Of a stretch of 64,000 nucleotides of DNA, positions 48,718 through 58,589 are shown piece after piece (position 1 is the first letter of the stretch; the number at the start of each line of letters is the position of its first letter). Source of the DNA: Gorillibacterium timonense (GTDB lineage Bacteria > Bacillota > Bacilli > Paenibacillales > NBRC-103111); contig NZ_LN881724.1 of NCBI RefSeq assembly GCF_001457415.1, forward strand, positions 1,674,001 to 1,738,000, written 5' to 3'. The notes beneath the pieces are model-generated. The model was not told where the DNA came from. It saw nothing but the letters and a program-made list of their open reading frames with translations, and did not search any database. A program made the position numbers and the translations under genes.

Positions 48718-49503
48718 GTGAAAGAAAGCGGCAAATCTCTCAAATCCGGGGTATCCTTGTGGAAGCGATGGAAGGAAGAGGGAGACGAGAACGCCAAAAA
48801 GGAACTGATCGAATCCTATCTTTCCCTGGTGGATTACGCTGCGGGACGGCTCGCCATCGGGTTGCCCAAATCCGTCGCCAAAGAAGACCTCATCAGTACC
48901 GGAATTCTCGGTTTGATCGACGCTATAGAGAAGTTTGATTACGAACGCGGATTGCAGTTCGAAACGTATGCCTCATGGCGGATTCGCGGAGCGATGATCG
49001 ACGGGCTCCGGCAGAACGATTGGGTTCCGAGATCCGTTCGGGAAAAGGCCAAGAAGATTGAAGATGCCTACCAAAAGCTAGAGCAGCAATACATGAGAAG
49101 CGTGTCAGATCTGGAAATGAGCGAGTTTCTTGGAGTAAACGAGAGCGATTTCCGACAGATGCTGCAGGAGGTTGCGGTCTCCACGATCTCTTCCATTGAC
49201 GAACCGGTGAAGGACGATGAATACGAATCCCGGCTCGCCTATCTGGTCGACGAAAAGGCAAGGAATCCCGATTATCGGGTGAACGAGTTTTTTCAAAAAG
49301 AAACATTGGCGAAAGCGATAGACCGATTGACGGAAAAGGAAAGGACAGTCGTTTCCTTGTTTTATTACGAGGAGCTATCCTTAAGCGAAATTGCCGAAGT
49401 GATGAGCCTATCGCCATCCCGAATCTCCCAGCTTCACTCCAAGGCGATTCTTCGGCTAAGAGGGTCCTTAAACCGGTTGAAAGGCCAGTTGCTGAGCGAT
49501 TGA
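48718..49503 (+). CDS. sigD: RNA polymerase sigma factor SigD (FliA)
   Basis: A 261-residue sigma-28 factor for late flagellar and motility genes. Region 2 contains LISTGILGLIDAIEKFDYERG and ASWRIRGAMIDGLR; region 4 contains LSLSEIAEVMSLSPSRISQLHSKA. GTG start, AAGGTGG about 9 nt upstream. No sigma-D promoter was recognised inside the window. Confidence 0.96.
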   Translation: MKESGKSLKSGVSLWKRWKEEGDENAKKELIESYLSLVDYAAGRLAIGLPKSVAKEDLISTGILGLIDAIEKFDYERGLQFETYASWRIRGAMIDGLRQNDWVPRSVREKAKKIEDAYQKLEQQYMRSVSDLEMSEFLGVNESDFRQMLQEVAVSTISSIDEPVKDDEYESRLAYLVDEKARNPDYRVNEFFQKETLAKAIDRLTEKERTVVSLFYYEELSLSEIAEVMSLSPSRISQLHSKAILRLRGSLNRLKGQLLSD

Positions 49504-49543
49504 TCCCGGACTTAACACTAGTGCATGTAAGGGGGGAAATCGT

Positions 49544-50953
49544 GTGGGATCGAGACGATATCCGATCGACCACTATATTAAACTTAAGGTTTCAGACGAC
49601 AAGCTCACGGTTTGGCTCATCTTGGAGCAAATGGACGAGAGCTTCAGCTGCACCTCGAATGAAGTCATTGAGTTTCTGCGGGGGAATGGCATCGTCTATG
49701 GAATTCAGCAGCAAACGATCGATAAACTGGCGGCTTCACCTGGATCTTATCTGAATACACTCATCACGGCGGCAACGGGAACGGCTCCTCAGGATGGTAA
49801 GGATGGTTTTATTCGCTTTCTCTTTGACTTGGACGGGCACGTCCGCAAACCGAGAATGCTGGAAGATGGAACGGTGGATTACCGGGAAATGACCCAGATT
49901 CTCAACGTGAATCAAGGAGACAAAATCGCGGAACGCATCCTTCCAGAGGATGGCGTTCCGGGCATGACCGTAAAAGGCGATCCCATTCCGTTCAAAAGAG
50001 GGAAGGACGCTCGCCTCAAGGTCGGCAAAAACGTCATGACGGATTCGGAGCAGACGGCCTTATTCTCTTCTATCAACGGCGTAATCACCCGGACGGATGG
50101 AGACAAGATCAACGTATTTCCCATCTATGAAGTGAACGGCGATGTGGATTACAACATCGGAAATATCGACTTCGTCGGATCGGTGGTCATCCGAGGAAAT
50201 GTGAGGAGCGGCTTCCGGGTCAAAGCTTCCGGGGACATTCGCATCACTGGCGGAGTCGAAGCGGCCGAGCTTTACGCGGATGGCTCCATTGAAATCAGTG
50301 GCGGTATTCTCGGTCAGAACAAAGGGATTGTCAAAGCGGGCAAAAATATCAAGAGTTCCTTTATCCAAGAAGGCCGTGTTGAAGCCGGAGAGGATGTCAT
50401 CATCACCCAGAGCATCATGCATTCGGTGATCCGTGCGGGCCGAGGAGTTCTGTGCACCGGAGCCAAGGGTTTGATTGTCGGCGGGACCATTCAAGCGGGT
50501 GAACGGGTGGAAGCACGGACGATCGGGAATTCTCTGTCTACGGTAACGAACATTGAGGTTGGCGTTCTTCCGGAACGACGCAACGAATTGATTTCCTTAC
50601 GGACTCAGCTCAAGGAAAACACCGAAGCTCTCCGCAAGACGGAGCAAGCTCTGGCGCTGCTGGATCCCTTGGCGGCGAGCGGGCAGCTTTCCATGGAGAA
50701 GATGGCGATGCGGATAAAGCTGAACCACACCAAGCGCAAAGCCGTGGATGAAATCAACTTGATGAAAGAGCGCCTCTTGGAGCTGGAAAGCCTTCAAGAA
50801 CAGACAAATACGGCTATCATTGAAGTCGGCTCCGTCATATACGGTGGAGCGAAGATCGTGATGGGCCGGTATACTCGCTTTATCAAGGATCCGGTATCCA
50901 GGGTGAAGTTCCGTATCATCGATGGGGATATCGGCCTGCTGACCGGAAACTGA
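49544..50953 (+). CDS. FapA family protein (DUF342)
   Basis: A 469-residue cytoplasmic protein with DUF342 features: an N-terminal domain, a Gly/Val-rich right-handed beta-helix (about 175-330, with repeats such as GSVVIRGNVRSGFRVKASGDI) and a C-terminal coiled coil. Members are linked to flagellar or polar functions (FapA) but the mechanism is unclear. GTG start after GGGGGG. It follows sigD. Confidence 0.88.
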   Translation: MGSRRYPIDHYIKLKVSDDKLTVWLILEQMDESFSCTSNEVIEFLRGNGIVYGIQQQTIDKLAASPGSYLNTLITAATGTAPQDGKDGFIRFLFDLDGHVRKPRMLEDGTVDYREMTQILNVNQGDKIAERILPEDGVPGMTVKGDPIPFKRGKDARLKVGKNVMTDSEQTALFSSINGVITRTDGDKINVFPIYEVNGDVDYNIGNIDFVGSVVIRGNVRSGFRVKASGDIRITGGVEAAELYADGSIEISGGILGQNKGIVKAGKNIKSSFIQEGRVEAGEDVIITQSIMHSVIRAGRGVLCTGAKGLIVGGTIQAGERVEARTIGNSLSTVTNIEVGVLPERRNELISLRTQLKENTEALRKTEQALALLDPLAASGQLSMEKMAMRIKLNHTKRKAVDEINLMKERLLELESLQEQTNTAIIEVGSVIYGGAKIVMGRYTRFIKDPVSRVKFRIIDGDIGLLTGN

Positions 50954-51009
50954 CGGCTTGCATGTCTGCGGAGCAAAGAGTATTCGATATGCCAGGAGGC
51001 GAAGGTGCC

Positions 51010-51333
51010 ATGAGTTTTAAGTCCATCGATATGCAGATCGCTGTACATAAACATCATGATGCAGGTCTCGTTCAAAGACAGCTCTCCGAGAAACCCACCT
51101 GGGATCAATCCGCGGCCGCAGCAAGCCAGATGAAGCAAGATGAGGTCCAACGGAAGCGAAGCCCGCAGACAACGAAAGCGGAAGGCGGCTCCATCCGCAG
51201 CTCGGAAGAGCGCAAGAAAGGGAAGGGCGGAGGGCAAGCCAAACCGCACTCCTCCACTCTTCCTCCGGAGGAGCAGGAGGGTATGGAAGCCCAGCATCCC
51301 TACAAGGGCCATCGGTTGGATATCACATTGTAA
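51010..51333 (+). CDS. Hypothetical basic protein downstream of FapA gene
   Basis: A 107-residue protein (MSFKSIDMQIAVHKHHDAG at the start). The C-terminal two thirds are hydrophilic, Lys/Gln/Ser-rich and probably disordered; the end reads GHRLDITL. The ATG at 51010 follows AGGAGGCGAAGG; a 16-codon upstream extension is not supported. I do not recognise it; position suggests a motility-linked role. Confidence 0.65.
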   Translation: MSFKSIDMQIAVHKHHDAGLVQRQLSEKPTWDQSAAAASQMKQDEVQRKRSPQTTKAEGGSIRSSEERKKGKGGGQAKPHSSTLPPEEQEGMEAQHPYKGHRLDITL

Positions 51334-51367
51334 CGAGGGTCGGTTTCACAGATAGGAGGCTAGTAAA

Positions 51368-51949
51368 ATGGGCGGTTTGGAGCCATGGGTAGTGGTGGTG
51401 ATCATCGGGATCTTATGCGTTCTGTTCTCCTGGACTCGGAAAGAACCAGAACCGTCGAATCCGGTGACGGCTGACATCGAGAATGCCATGGACTTGGTTA
51501 CGGCTAGCCTGGAAGAAGAAAATCGCAAGCTTTTGGAAGCCATGAGCAGCATGAAACAGGAATACGCTCTACGGGCTGACGCGTGGGAAGCGAAAACCGT
51601 TATTCTTGATTCGCAGATCCAAGAGCTGAGATCACAAGTGGTGCGTCTCACCGAACGAGAAAGCCAACATTCATTCTCACACGGAATAGCGGGACAGGCA
51701 GTCTATATGCCGGAGGTCTTCCGGCAAAGAGAATCGGCGCACGCCGTTGCGAAGGAAGAATATCCCACAGAGGAGAATCGTCGACCGGAGGCCAAGGATT
51801 CAAGCATTCGCGGCCGTTATCCGGACCTCTTCCAACTCCATGCCGAAGGCAAATCCATTGAGCAGATAGCCCGAAAAATCGGCCTCAGCAAGGGAGAAAC
51901 GACTTTGATCCTGCAGCTTGCGAAGCAGGAGGAAGAGGATTATGTTTAG
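51368..51949 (+). CDS. SwrB-like swarming/flagellar protein
   Basis: A 193-residue protein with one N-terminal membrane segment (WVVVVIIGILCVLFSW), a coiled coil (about 40-95) and a C-terminal helix-turn-helix-like end (LHAEGKSIEQIARKIGLSKGETTLILQL). Its position after sigD and its layout match B. subtilis SwrB (YlxL), which activates the basal-body export complex. Sequence identity with SwrB cannot be tested here. Confidence 0.75.
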   Translation: MGGLEPWVVVVIIGILCVLFSWTRKEPEPSNPVTADIENAMDLVTASLEEENRKLLEAMSSMKQEYALRADAWEAKTVILDSQIQELRSQVVRLTERESQHSFSHGIAGQAVYMPEVFRQRESAHAVAKEEYPTEENRRPEAKDSSIRGRYPDLFQLHAEGKSIEQIARKIGLSKGETTLILQLAKQEEEDYV

Positions 51950-52472
51950 AAGCCGAAAATTCTTGTTCGGTCTGGGAACGGGTATTATGATCGGGGCGAT
52001 CTTGGTCCAGCTAAGCTTTATCGGTTCAACCGCTGTACCGTCCTCTTTGCCGGACGTATCGCCTGTTCCATCTCCGACTTCAACGGCGTGGACTGGAGAG
52101 CAGCTGGAGAAAGCCGCAGAAGAGCAGGGTAAGGTCATCCTTACCAAAGAGGACTATGAGCAGCTGCAGAAGCCGACGGCAACTCCAACGTCGACGCCGA
52201 CTTTATCCCCAACTTCGACCCCGACATCAACTCCGACTTCATCTCCGGAGCAAGCGGCCGAATCAACGAAACGCTACGTATACATCTATAATGGGATGAG
52301 CTCCAACACGATTACGGAGTATCTCTCTCAAGCAGGCGTCGTTCAGGATCGGGTTGCTTTTGGCGAACGGCTCAGGGATACCCGTCAGAAGCACAAATTG
52401 GTTACAGGCATGCATGTCTTCGAATTGAACTCCGATATCGACAAGGTAGTGGCTGAGCTAACGGGAACGTAA
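51942..52472 (+). CDS. Membrane-anchored MltG-like (LysM-type) protein
   Basis: A 176-residue protein. After one N-terminal membrane segment (FLFGLGTGIMIGAILVQLSFIG) comes a Thr/Pro/Ser repeat linker (about 85-120) and a C-terminal domain YVYIYNGMSSNTITEYLSQAGVV then KLVTGMHVFELNSDI. That domain resembles the LysM-like part of YceG/MltG, but the catalytic transglycosylase domain is absent. The ATG at 51942 overlaps the previous stop by 8 nt after AGGAGG. Last gene of the fla/che cluster. Confidence 0.7.
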   Translation: MFRSRKFLFGLGTGIMIGAILVQLSFIGSTAVPSSLPDVSPVPSPTSTAWTGEQLEKAAEEQGKVILTKEDYEQLQKPTATPTSTPTLSPTSTPTSTPTSSPEQAAESTKRYVYIYNGMSSNTITEYLSQAGVVQDRVAFGERLRDTRQKHKLVTGMHVFELNSDIDKVVAELTGT

Positions 52473-52546
52473 TTAGCGAGGCGCTGCCTTCTTTTTTTGG
52501 GTCAGTTTGGGATGAAGCGAAAGAGTGAAATGCTGTCGAAGAATGG

Positions 52547-52576
52547 TTGCATTGGTGAAAGCTTCTGTGGTATAGT
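52547..52576 (+). promoter_or_regulatory. Promoter of rpsB
   Basis: TTGCAT and TATAGT are separated by 18 bp, a good vegetative-type promoter, giving a leader of about 118 nt before rpsB. The leader holds a hairpin CTGCC-GCACA-GGCAG (52625-52639), a candidate ribosomal-protein S2 autoregulation site. Confidence 0.7.
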
Positions 52577-52700
52577 AATTAGCGGTGTCAAGAACACACA
52601 CGCCTTTTAATTCGTACGGAGGTGCTGCCGCACAGGCAGTCCCGGACGAAAATGAGAAAGGCGGAGGACAAAATAAACCATATTGAGGAGGTGTGTGGAG

Positions 52701-53399
52701 ATGGCAGTTATTTCCATGAAACAGCTTCTGGAAGCTGGGGTACACTTCGGTCACCAAACCCGTCGTTGGAACCCGAAAATGGACAAATACATCTTCACCG
52801 AAAGAAACGGAATCTACATCATTGACCTGCAAAAGACGGTCAAGAAAGTAGAAGAAGCTTACAACTTTGTTAAGAGTGTTGCGGCTGATGGGGGCACGTT
52901 CCTCTTCGTCGGAACCAAGAAGCAAGCTCAGGATTCCGTTAAGGAAGAAGCTGAGCGCTGCGGAATGTACTACATCAACCAACGTTGGCTCGGCGGCACG
53001 CTGACCAACTTCCAAACGATTCAAAAACGGATTTCTCGTCTGCACGAGCTCGAGAAATGGGCCGAAGACGGCACGTTCGAACTTCTTCCGAAGAAGGAAG
53101 TTATCCTTCTTAAGAAAGAACAAGAACGCCTTGACAAGTTCCTGGGCGGCATCAAAGGCATGAAGAATCTGCCGAGCGCACTCTTCATCATCGACCCCCG
53201 CAAAGAACGCATCGCCGTAGCGGAAGCCCGCAAACTCGGTATCCCGATCGTCGGCATCGTCGATACGAACTGCGATCCGGACGAAATCGACTATGTCATT
53301 CCGGGTAACGACGACGCTATTCGCGCCGTCAAGCTGCTCACCTCCAAGGTGGCAGACGCCGTTGTCGAAGCGCATCAAGGCGAACAAACAACAGCTTAA
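52701..53399 (+). CDS. rpsB: 30S ribosomal protein S2
   Basis: A 232-residue S2. [43 protein letters not shown] and [24 protein letters not shown] are present as family blocks. The ATG at 52701 follows GAGGAGGTGTG. First gene of the rpsB-tsf-pyrH-frr run. Confidence 0.98.
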   Translation: MAVISMKQLLEAGVHFGHQTRRWNPKMDKYIFTERNGIYIIDLQKTVKKVEEAYNFVKSVAADGGTFLFVGTKKQAQDSVKEEAERCGMYYINQRWLGGTLTNFQTIQKRISRLHELEKWAEDGTFELLPKKEVILLKKEQERLDKFLGGIKGMKNLPSALFIIDPRKERIAVAEARKLGIPIVGIVDTNCDPDEIDYVIPGNDDAIRAVKLLTSKVADAVVEAHQGEQTTA

Positions 53400-53413
53400 A
53401 TCATGAAATAGCG

Positions 53414-53450
53414 GGGGTGGGTTGAAGGTCTAAGAACCGACACCCACCCC
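53414..53450 (+). terminator. Hairpin between rpsB and tsf (attenuator candidate)
   Basis: GGGGTGGGT pairs with ACCCACCCC around a 19-nt loop, followed by TTCTTTAT. It would lower tsf expression compared with rpsB. Confidence 0.65.
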
Positions 53451-53507
53451 TTCTTTATATCCGTGAACCCAAAACCAATTCCCCCACATATACAGGAGGT
53501 AACACTC

Positions 53508-54158
53508 ATGGCCGTAACAGCAGCCCAAGTCAAAGAATTGCGCGAAAAAACCGGAGCAGGCATGCTCGATTGCAAAAAAGCATTGGACGAAGCAAACGGA
53601 GATATCACGAAGGCTTCTGAAATCCTTCGCGAAAAAGGTCTCGCAGCTGCCGCTAACAAAGCGGGCCGCATTGCAACCGAAGGCGCTGTAGGTTCCTACA
53701 TCCACGCTGGCGGACGGATCGGCGTTCTCGTCGAAGTTAACTGCGAAACGGACTTCGTTGCCAAGACGGATGCTTTCCAAGCGCTGGTTAAGGACATCGC
53801 CATGCAAATCTCCGCAACCAACCCGCGTTACGTTCGTCGGGAAGAAGTTCCGGCTGAGGACATCGAGAAGGAACGCGAAATTCTCCGCACCCAAGCCTTG
53901 AACGAAGGCAAGCCGGAGAAAATCGTCGACAAGATGGTAGAAGGCCGTCTCAGCAAATTCTACGAAGAGTTCTGCTTGCTGGAACAAGATTTCATCAAGG
54001 ATCCGGACAAAACGATTTCCCAACTGCTTCATGAAAAAATCAGCACCATCGGGGAAAACATCACGGTTCGCCGTTTCGCTCGCTTCGAGCTGGGCGAAGG
54101 TCTTGAGAAGAAACAAGACAACTTTGTAGAAGAAGTTATGGCTCAAGCCAAAATGTAA
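53508..54158 (+). CDS. tsf: Elongation factor Ts, short form
   Basis: A 216-residue EF-Ts. The N-terminal UBA-like part ([21 protein letters not shown]) and the core ([30 protein letters not shown]) are conserved. E. coli and B. subtilis forms are about 280-290 residues; this one is close to the short Thermus type, lacking most of the second core subdomain. AGGAGGTAA precedes the ATG. Confidence 0.97.
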   Translation: MAVTAAQVKELREKTGAGMLDCKKALDEANGDITKASEILREKGLAAAANKAGRIATEGAVGSYIHAGGRIGVLVEVNCETDFVAKTDAFQALVKDIAMQISATNPRYVRREEVPAEDIEKEREILRTQALNEGKPEKIVDKMVEGRLSKFYEEFCLLEQDFIKDPDKTISQLLHEKISTIGENITVRRFARFELGEGLEKKQDNFVEEVMAQAKM

Positions 54159-54254
54159 TCGTAAAGTTTCGTTTGAGAGGGAAGGGGCGCCATGCGTGTT
54201 CCTTCCTTTGAAATGGAATCCGGCATTTATCTTACTTAATGGAGGTAACCAGGT

Positions 54255-54983
54255 TTGGAACAGCCCAAGTTTAAACGGATCGTGCTGAAGCTCAGCGGTG
54301 AAGCGCTGGCCGGCCAGCTGGGGTATGGAATCGATTCCCAGACCATCAATTCCATAGCGGAACAAGTGAAGAGCGTTCACGAGCTCGGCGTGGAAGTCGC
54401 CATCGTATGCGGCGGCGGTAATATCTGGCGGGGAATTGCCGGCAGCGCCAAAGGAATCGACCGGGCAACCGCCGATTACATGGGAATGCTCGCCACCGTC
54501 ATGAACTCTCTCGCTCTGCAGGATGCGCTTGAAAACGTGGGGGTTCCCACGCGCGTCCAAACCTCGATCTCCATGCAGCAAATTGCGGAGCCTTACATCC
54601 GAAGACGGGCTATGCGTCATCTTGAAAAAGGCCGTGTCGTGATTTTCGCGGCAGGAACCGGCAACCCGTTCTTCTCCACCGATACGACGGCCGCTCTCCG
54701 CGCCGCCGAAATCGAAGCGGAAGTCATCCTAATGGCTAAAAACAAAGTGGACGGTGTCTACTCCGCCGATCCTTTCAAAGACAAGACGGCGATTAAATAC
54801 GAAACTCTGACTTATTTAGAAGTCATCAGCAACAACCTCGGTGTCATGGATACAACGGCATCCTCGCTTTGCATGGACAACAACATCCCGCTGATCGTCT
54901 TCTCCATTATGGAAGAGGGCAATATCAAGCGAGTGGTGCTGGGTGATAAAATCGGTACAATCGTACAAGGGAGTGTCGTGTAA
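54255..54983 (+). CDS. pyrH: UMP kinase
   Basis: A 242-residue kinase of the amino-acid-kinase fold that makes [25 protein letters not shown] and [13 protein letters not shown] are family motifs. TTG start after GGAGGTAA. Its stop overlaps the frr ATG (TAATG). Confidence 0.97.
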   Translation: MEQPKFKRIVLKLSGEALAGQLGYGIDSQTINSIAEQVKSVHELGVEVAIVCGGGNIWRGIAGSAKGIDRATADYMGMLATVMNSLALQDALENVGVPTRVQTSISMQQIAEPYIRRRAMRHLEKGRVVIFAAGTGNPFFSTDTTAALRAAEIEAEVILMAKNKVDGVYSADPFKDKTAIKYETLTYLEVISNNLGVMDTTASSLCMDNNIPLIVFSIMEEGNIKRVVLGDKIGTIVQGSVV

Positions 54984-55540
54984 TGCCAGCATCCGTGAAA
55001 AAAAGCGCGGAAGAACGCATGGAAAAAGCGATGGTCGCCCTGAAACGGGAAATGGCCAGCCTCCGGGCCGGACGCGCTTCTGCATCCCTCCTGGATCGGA
55101 TTCAAGTCGAATACTACGGTTCGATGACCCCGCTCAATCAAATGGCCGGGATTACCACCCCCGATTCCCGTACCTTGCTGATTCAGCCTTGGGACAAGTC
55201 CGCAATGGGGGCCATCGAGAAGGCGATCCTCAAATCCGAACTCGGTCTTAACCCGTCGAATGACGGAACGGTCATTCGGATCGTCATCCCTGCTTTGACA
55301 GAGGAGCGCCGTGCTGAATTGGCCAAGATGACCAAGAAATTCGGGGAAGAGGCCAAGGTGGCCGTCCGGAATATCCGCCGTGATGCCAATGACGACATCA
55401 AGAAGCTGGAGAAAACCGACGGCATCTCCGAGGACGAAACTCGCCGGCATCAGGATGAAATCCAGAAGCTGACGGATCGTTACATCGTCGAAGTGGATAA
55501 GATCCTCGCTGCCAAAGAAAAAGAGATCATGGAAGTTTAA
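54983..55540 (+). CDS. frr: Ribosome recycling factor
   Basis: A 185-residue RRF ([50 protein letters not shown]). It splits post-termination ribosomes with EF-G. Coupled to pyrH. Confidence 0.98.
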   Translation: MPASVKKSAEERMEKAMVALKREMASLRAGRASASLLDRIQVEYYGSMTPLNQMAGITTPDSRTLLIQPWDKSAMGAIEKAILKSELGLNPSNDGTVIRIVIPALTEERRAELAKMTKKFGEEAKVAVRNIRRDANDDIKKLEKTDGISEDETRRHQDEIQKLTDRYIVEVDKILAAKEKEIMEV

Positions 55541-55590
55541 CCCCCGGCTTGCATCTCGTTCGATGCAGCAACCCATTTGCATATCGGTCA

Positions 55591-55637
55591 AAGAGGCGTT
55601 TTTGAGTCCCGGTTCACCGGGTAAGAAAACGCCTCTT
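55591..55637 (+). terminator. Terminator hairpin after frr
   Basis: AAGAGGCGTTTT and AAAACGCCTCTT form a 12-bp stem; the loop holds a second stem CCCGG-TTCA-CCGGG. The T-tract after it is short (TTTCT). Confidence 0.8.
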
Positions 55638-55690
55638 TCTGAATGAAGACAAGGCTGCGATACTTCTTGCAGTCTGCGCTGGAGGTAACT

Positions 55691-56452
55691 ATGGTTCGGT
55701 TATGGAAAAAGTCGAAGATAGGATCGGACAAAGCTCCTGCGATTGAGCAGGAGAATGTTCCGGAGCATGTTGCCGTCATCATGGACGGGAATGGACGGTG
55801 GGCCAAGCAGCGAGGTCTTCCTCGAATCGCAGGGCATCACGCCGGCATGAAGGCGGTGAAACGGGTGACAATCGCCGCCGATTCCATTGGAGTTAAAGCC
55901 TTAACGATGTATGCCTTCTCCACGGAGAATTGGAACCGCCCGCAGGAGGAAGTCGATTATCTGATGAAGCTTCCCTCGGAGTTTCTCGCCATTGAACTGC
56001 AGGAACTCATCGAGAAGAATGTCCAAGTTCGCATGACCGGCTGGCGGGAAGGACTTCCCGGACACACGTTAGCCGCTCTGGATCAAGCCGAAGCGGATAC
56101 TCGCCACAATACTGGATTGATCTTGAATTTTGCGCTCAATTACGGCTCACGCCGCGAAATTCTGGAAGCAGTGAAAGCGGTGGCTCGAGAAGCAGCAGAG
56201 GGGCAACTTAGCCCGGATAGCATCACCGAATCGCATTTTGCCGGCAAGCTGCTCACAGCTGGGATGCCGGATCCGGATCTGCTTATCCGCACGAGTGGTG
56301 AACTTCGGCTCAGCAATTTCATGCTTTGGCAATCGGCCTACACGGAATTCTGGTTCTCCAATCGCTACTGGCCAGAATTCGGAGATGAGGATTTCTTCGA
56401 AGCGATTCGTGAATATCAACATCGAACCCGGCGTTACGGCAGATTGAAATGA
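55691..56452 (+). CDS. uppS: Undecaprenyl diphosphate synthase (cis-prenyltransferase)
   Basis: A 253-residue enzyme making the C55 lipid carrier for cell-wall synthesis. VAVIMDGNGRWAKQRGLPRIAGH is the FPP/Mg site (Asp in MDGNGRW), YAFSTENWNRP and DLLIRTSGELRLSNFMLWQ follow. The ATG at 55691 follows GGAGGTAAC; an upstream in-frame ATG at 55643 lies without a site. Confidence 0.97.
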   Translation: MVRLWKKSKIGSDKAPAIEQENVPEHVAVIMDGNGRWAKQRGLPRIAGHHAGMKAVKRVTIAADSIGVKALTMYAFSTENWNRPQEEVDYLMKLPSEFLAIELQELIEKNVQVRMTGWREGLPGHTLAALDQAEADTRHNTGLILNFALNYGSRREILEAVKAVAREAAEGQLSPDSITESHFAGKLLTAGMPDPDLLIRTSGELRLSNFMLWQSAYTEFWFSNRYWPEFGDEDFFEAIREYQHRTRRYGRLK

Positions 56453-56472
56453 TCGAAGGGAGCCTTTGACTC

Positions 56473-57288
56473 ATGCGCACGCGAATCATCACCGGCGTCC
56501 TAGCAGGCGGTGCGTTTATCGGGATGTTGGCTATTGGCGGCTACGCCTATGCAGGCTTAATCACTCTTATGGCACTAATCGGATACGACGAATTCGTTCG
56601 AATGAACAAGCTGGGAAGGGTGCAGGCCGCCGTTCTCTGCGGTTATGGGGGACTCGCATTGTTTCTCGTTCCGGCTTTCAAACCGGGTCTCCGTTATGAA
56701 GAAGTGGTAACGCCGGAGCGGTTGATCTGGTTTCTGCTATTTCTTCTTCTCAGCGTGACGGTTTTTACCAAGAACCGCACAACCGTCGATCAAGCGGCCT
56801 ATTTGTTCCTCGGAGCCGCTTATTTGGGAATCGGTTACCGCTACATGATCGAGACTCGGCTGACCGGAGAACACGGGTTGTTCTGGACACTCTTTGTTTT
56901 TCTTGCCATCTGGGCATCGGATGCGGGAGCGTATTTCACCGGTAGTCTGATCGGCAAAGCCAAGCTTTGGACACTGACGAAGCTATGGCCTGCGATCAGC
57001 CCGAATAAAACGGTAGAGGGTGCGGTCGGCGGCATCGTCATCGCGGTCATCGTTACGATTTCCTTCCACTTCGCGAAACCTGAGTGGGTCAGTCTTGGAC
57101 ATGCTGCGGCCATGGGGGTTGTCATCGCGGTAGTAGGGACCCTTGGAGATCTGATTCAATCCGCTTACAAACGGGTGAAGGGCGTGAAGGATTCCGGCAC
57201 TCTCCTTCCTGGTCACGGCGGTATCCTCGACCGGACGGACAGCTGGCTGATCGTTTTCCCATTCCTGCATCTGATTGGTTTATTGTGA
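56473..57288 (+). CDS. cdsA: Phosphatidate cytidylyltransferase
   Basis: A 271-residue integral membrane enzyme with about eight membrane segments; makes CDP-diacylglycerol. [29 protein letters not shown] and the CdsA signature [19 protein letters not shown] are present. AAGGGAG precedes the ATG. Confidence 0.96.
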   Translation: MRTRIITGVLAGGAFIGMLAIGGYAYAGLITLMALIGYDEFVRMNKLGRVQAAVLCGYGGLALFLVPAFKPGLRYEEVVTPERLIWFLLFLLLSVTVFTKNRTTVDQAAYLFLGAAYLGIGYRYMIETRLTGEHGLFWTLFVFLAIWASDAGAYFTGSLIGKAKLWTLTKLWPAISPNKTVEGAVGGIVIAVIVTISFHFAKPEWVSLGHAAAMGVVIAVVGTLGDLIQSAYKRVKGVKDSGTLLPGHGGILDRTDSWLIVFPFLHLIGLL

Positions 57289-57298
57289 GGTGAACCTT

Positions 57299-58450
57299 AT
57301 GAAGAAACTAGCTATTCTCGGATCGACAGGCTCGGTTGGAACCCAAGCTCTCGATGTCATCGCTCATGATCCGGATCGTTATCAGGTTGAAGCATTAGCC
57401 GCAGGCACGAATGTCGATCTGCTCGCCGAGCAAATTTGCCGATTCCAGCCGAAGCTGGTATCTGTACATAATAAAGAAGCTGCAGACCGGCTGCGCACGT
57501 TAACCGATTCCTCCGTGAAGATTGTTTGGGGAGCGGAGGGGCTTACGGAGGCCGCCGCTGGTACGGAGGCGGACCTCGTAATCACGGCTGTCGTCGGCAG
57601 CATGGGGCTTGGGCCAACGCTTGCAGCGATTGAAGCAGGCAAGGACATCGGACTCGCCAACAAGGAGACCCTCGTCAGCGCCGGCCATCTGGTCACGAAG
57701 GCGGCCCAACTGAAGGGAGTCCGCCTGCTGCCCATTGACAGCGAACATTCCGCGATTTTCCAATGCTTGAACGGAGAGAAGCTTGGCGATGTCCGCAAAT
57801 TGATCATTACCGCCTCCGGCGGTTCTTTCCGCGATCGCACGAGGGACCAGCTTCGCGGAGTTACCGTAGCCGAAGCACTCAATCACCCCAATTGGTCCAT
57901 GGGAGCCAAGATCACGATCGATTCGGCTACTATGGTCAACAAAGGGCTCGAAGTGATCGAGGCGCATTGGCTGTTTGGTATGGATTACGATCAGATCGAT
58001 GTGATCCTTCATTCCGAGAGTGTGATCCATTCGATGGTGGAGTTTCAAGACAACAGCGTGATCGCTCAATTGGGTAATCCCGATATGCGCGTGCCTATCC
58101 AATACGCGCTCACCTATCCAGACCGGTTTTCGACTCCGACGACGCCTCTCAATCTGGCGCAAATTGGACTCCTTCATTTCCGCGAGATGGATTACGATCG
58201 TTATCCCTGCTTGAGATACGCCTATGAATGCGGGAGAGCGGGAGGGACTCTTCCAGCTGTCTTTAATGCTGCGAATGAGACGGCGGTCGCTCGATTCCTG
58301 AGGGGAGAAATCTCGTTCCTCGGTATCGAGGATGTTATAGCCGTGACTGTAGAGAGACATGCAACGATCGCAAGCCCTGGGCTTGATGATTTGCTCGCAG
58401 CCGATGCCGAAGCAAGACGACATGCGGCGGAGGTGCGGCCGCGCAGCTAA
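57299..58450 (+). CDS. dxr: 1-deoxy-D-xylulose 5-phosphate reductoisomerase
   Basis: A 383-residue MEP-pathway enzyme. NADPH loop [11 protein letters not shown] near the start; metal and substrate sites [11 protein letters not shown] and [26 protein letters not shown]. The ATG at 57299 follows GAGGTGAA; the longer frame start inside cdsA is not used. Confidence 0.97.
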   Translation: MKKLAILGSTGSVGTQALDVIAHDPDRYQVEALAAGTNVDLLAEQICRFQPKLVSVHNKEAADRLRTLTDSSVKIVWGAEGLTEAAAGTEADLVITAVVGSMGLGPTLAAIEAGKDIGLANKETLVSAGHLVTKAAQLKGVRLLPIDSEHSAIFQCLNGEKLGDVRKLIITASGGSFRDRTRDQLRGVTVAEALNHPNWSMGAKITIDSATMVNKGLEVIEAHWLFGMDYDQIDVILHSESVIHSMVEFQDNSVIAQLGNPDMRVPIQYALTYPDRFSTPTTPLNLAQIGLLHFREMDYDRYPCLRYAYECGRAGGTLPAVFNAANETAVARFLRGEISFLGIEDVIAVTVERHATIASPGLDDLLAADAEARRHAAEVRPRS

Positions 58451-58589
58451 TGCCGCTATCCAGGCATCGGAGAACCGCATCGCGCATATGTTTACGTGGA
58501 GCGGCCCGGCTTGTATTGTTCTCGGAAAACATGGTAATCTTAGAACAATAAATGGCCGTCAACATCCGCAGCAAGGAGGGTAGAAGCCC

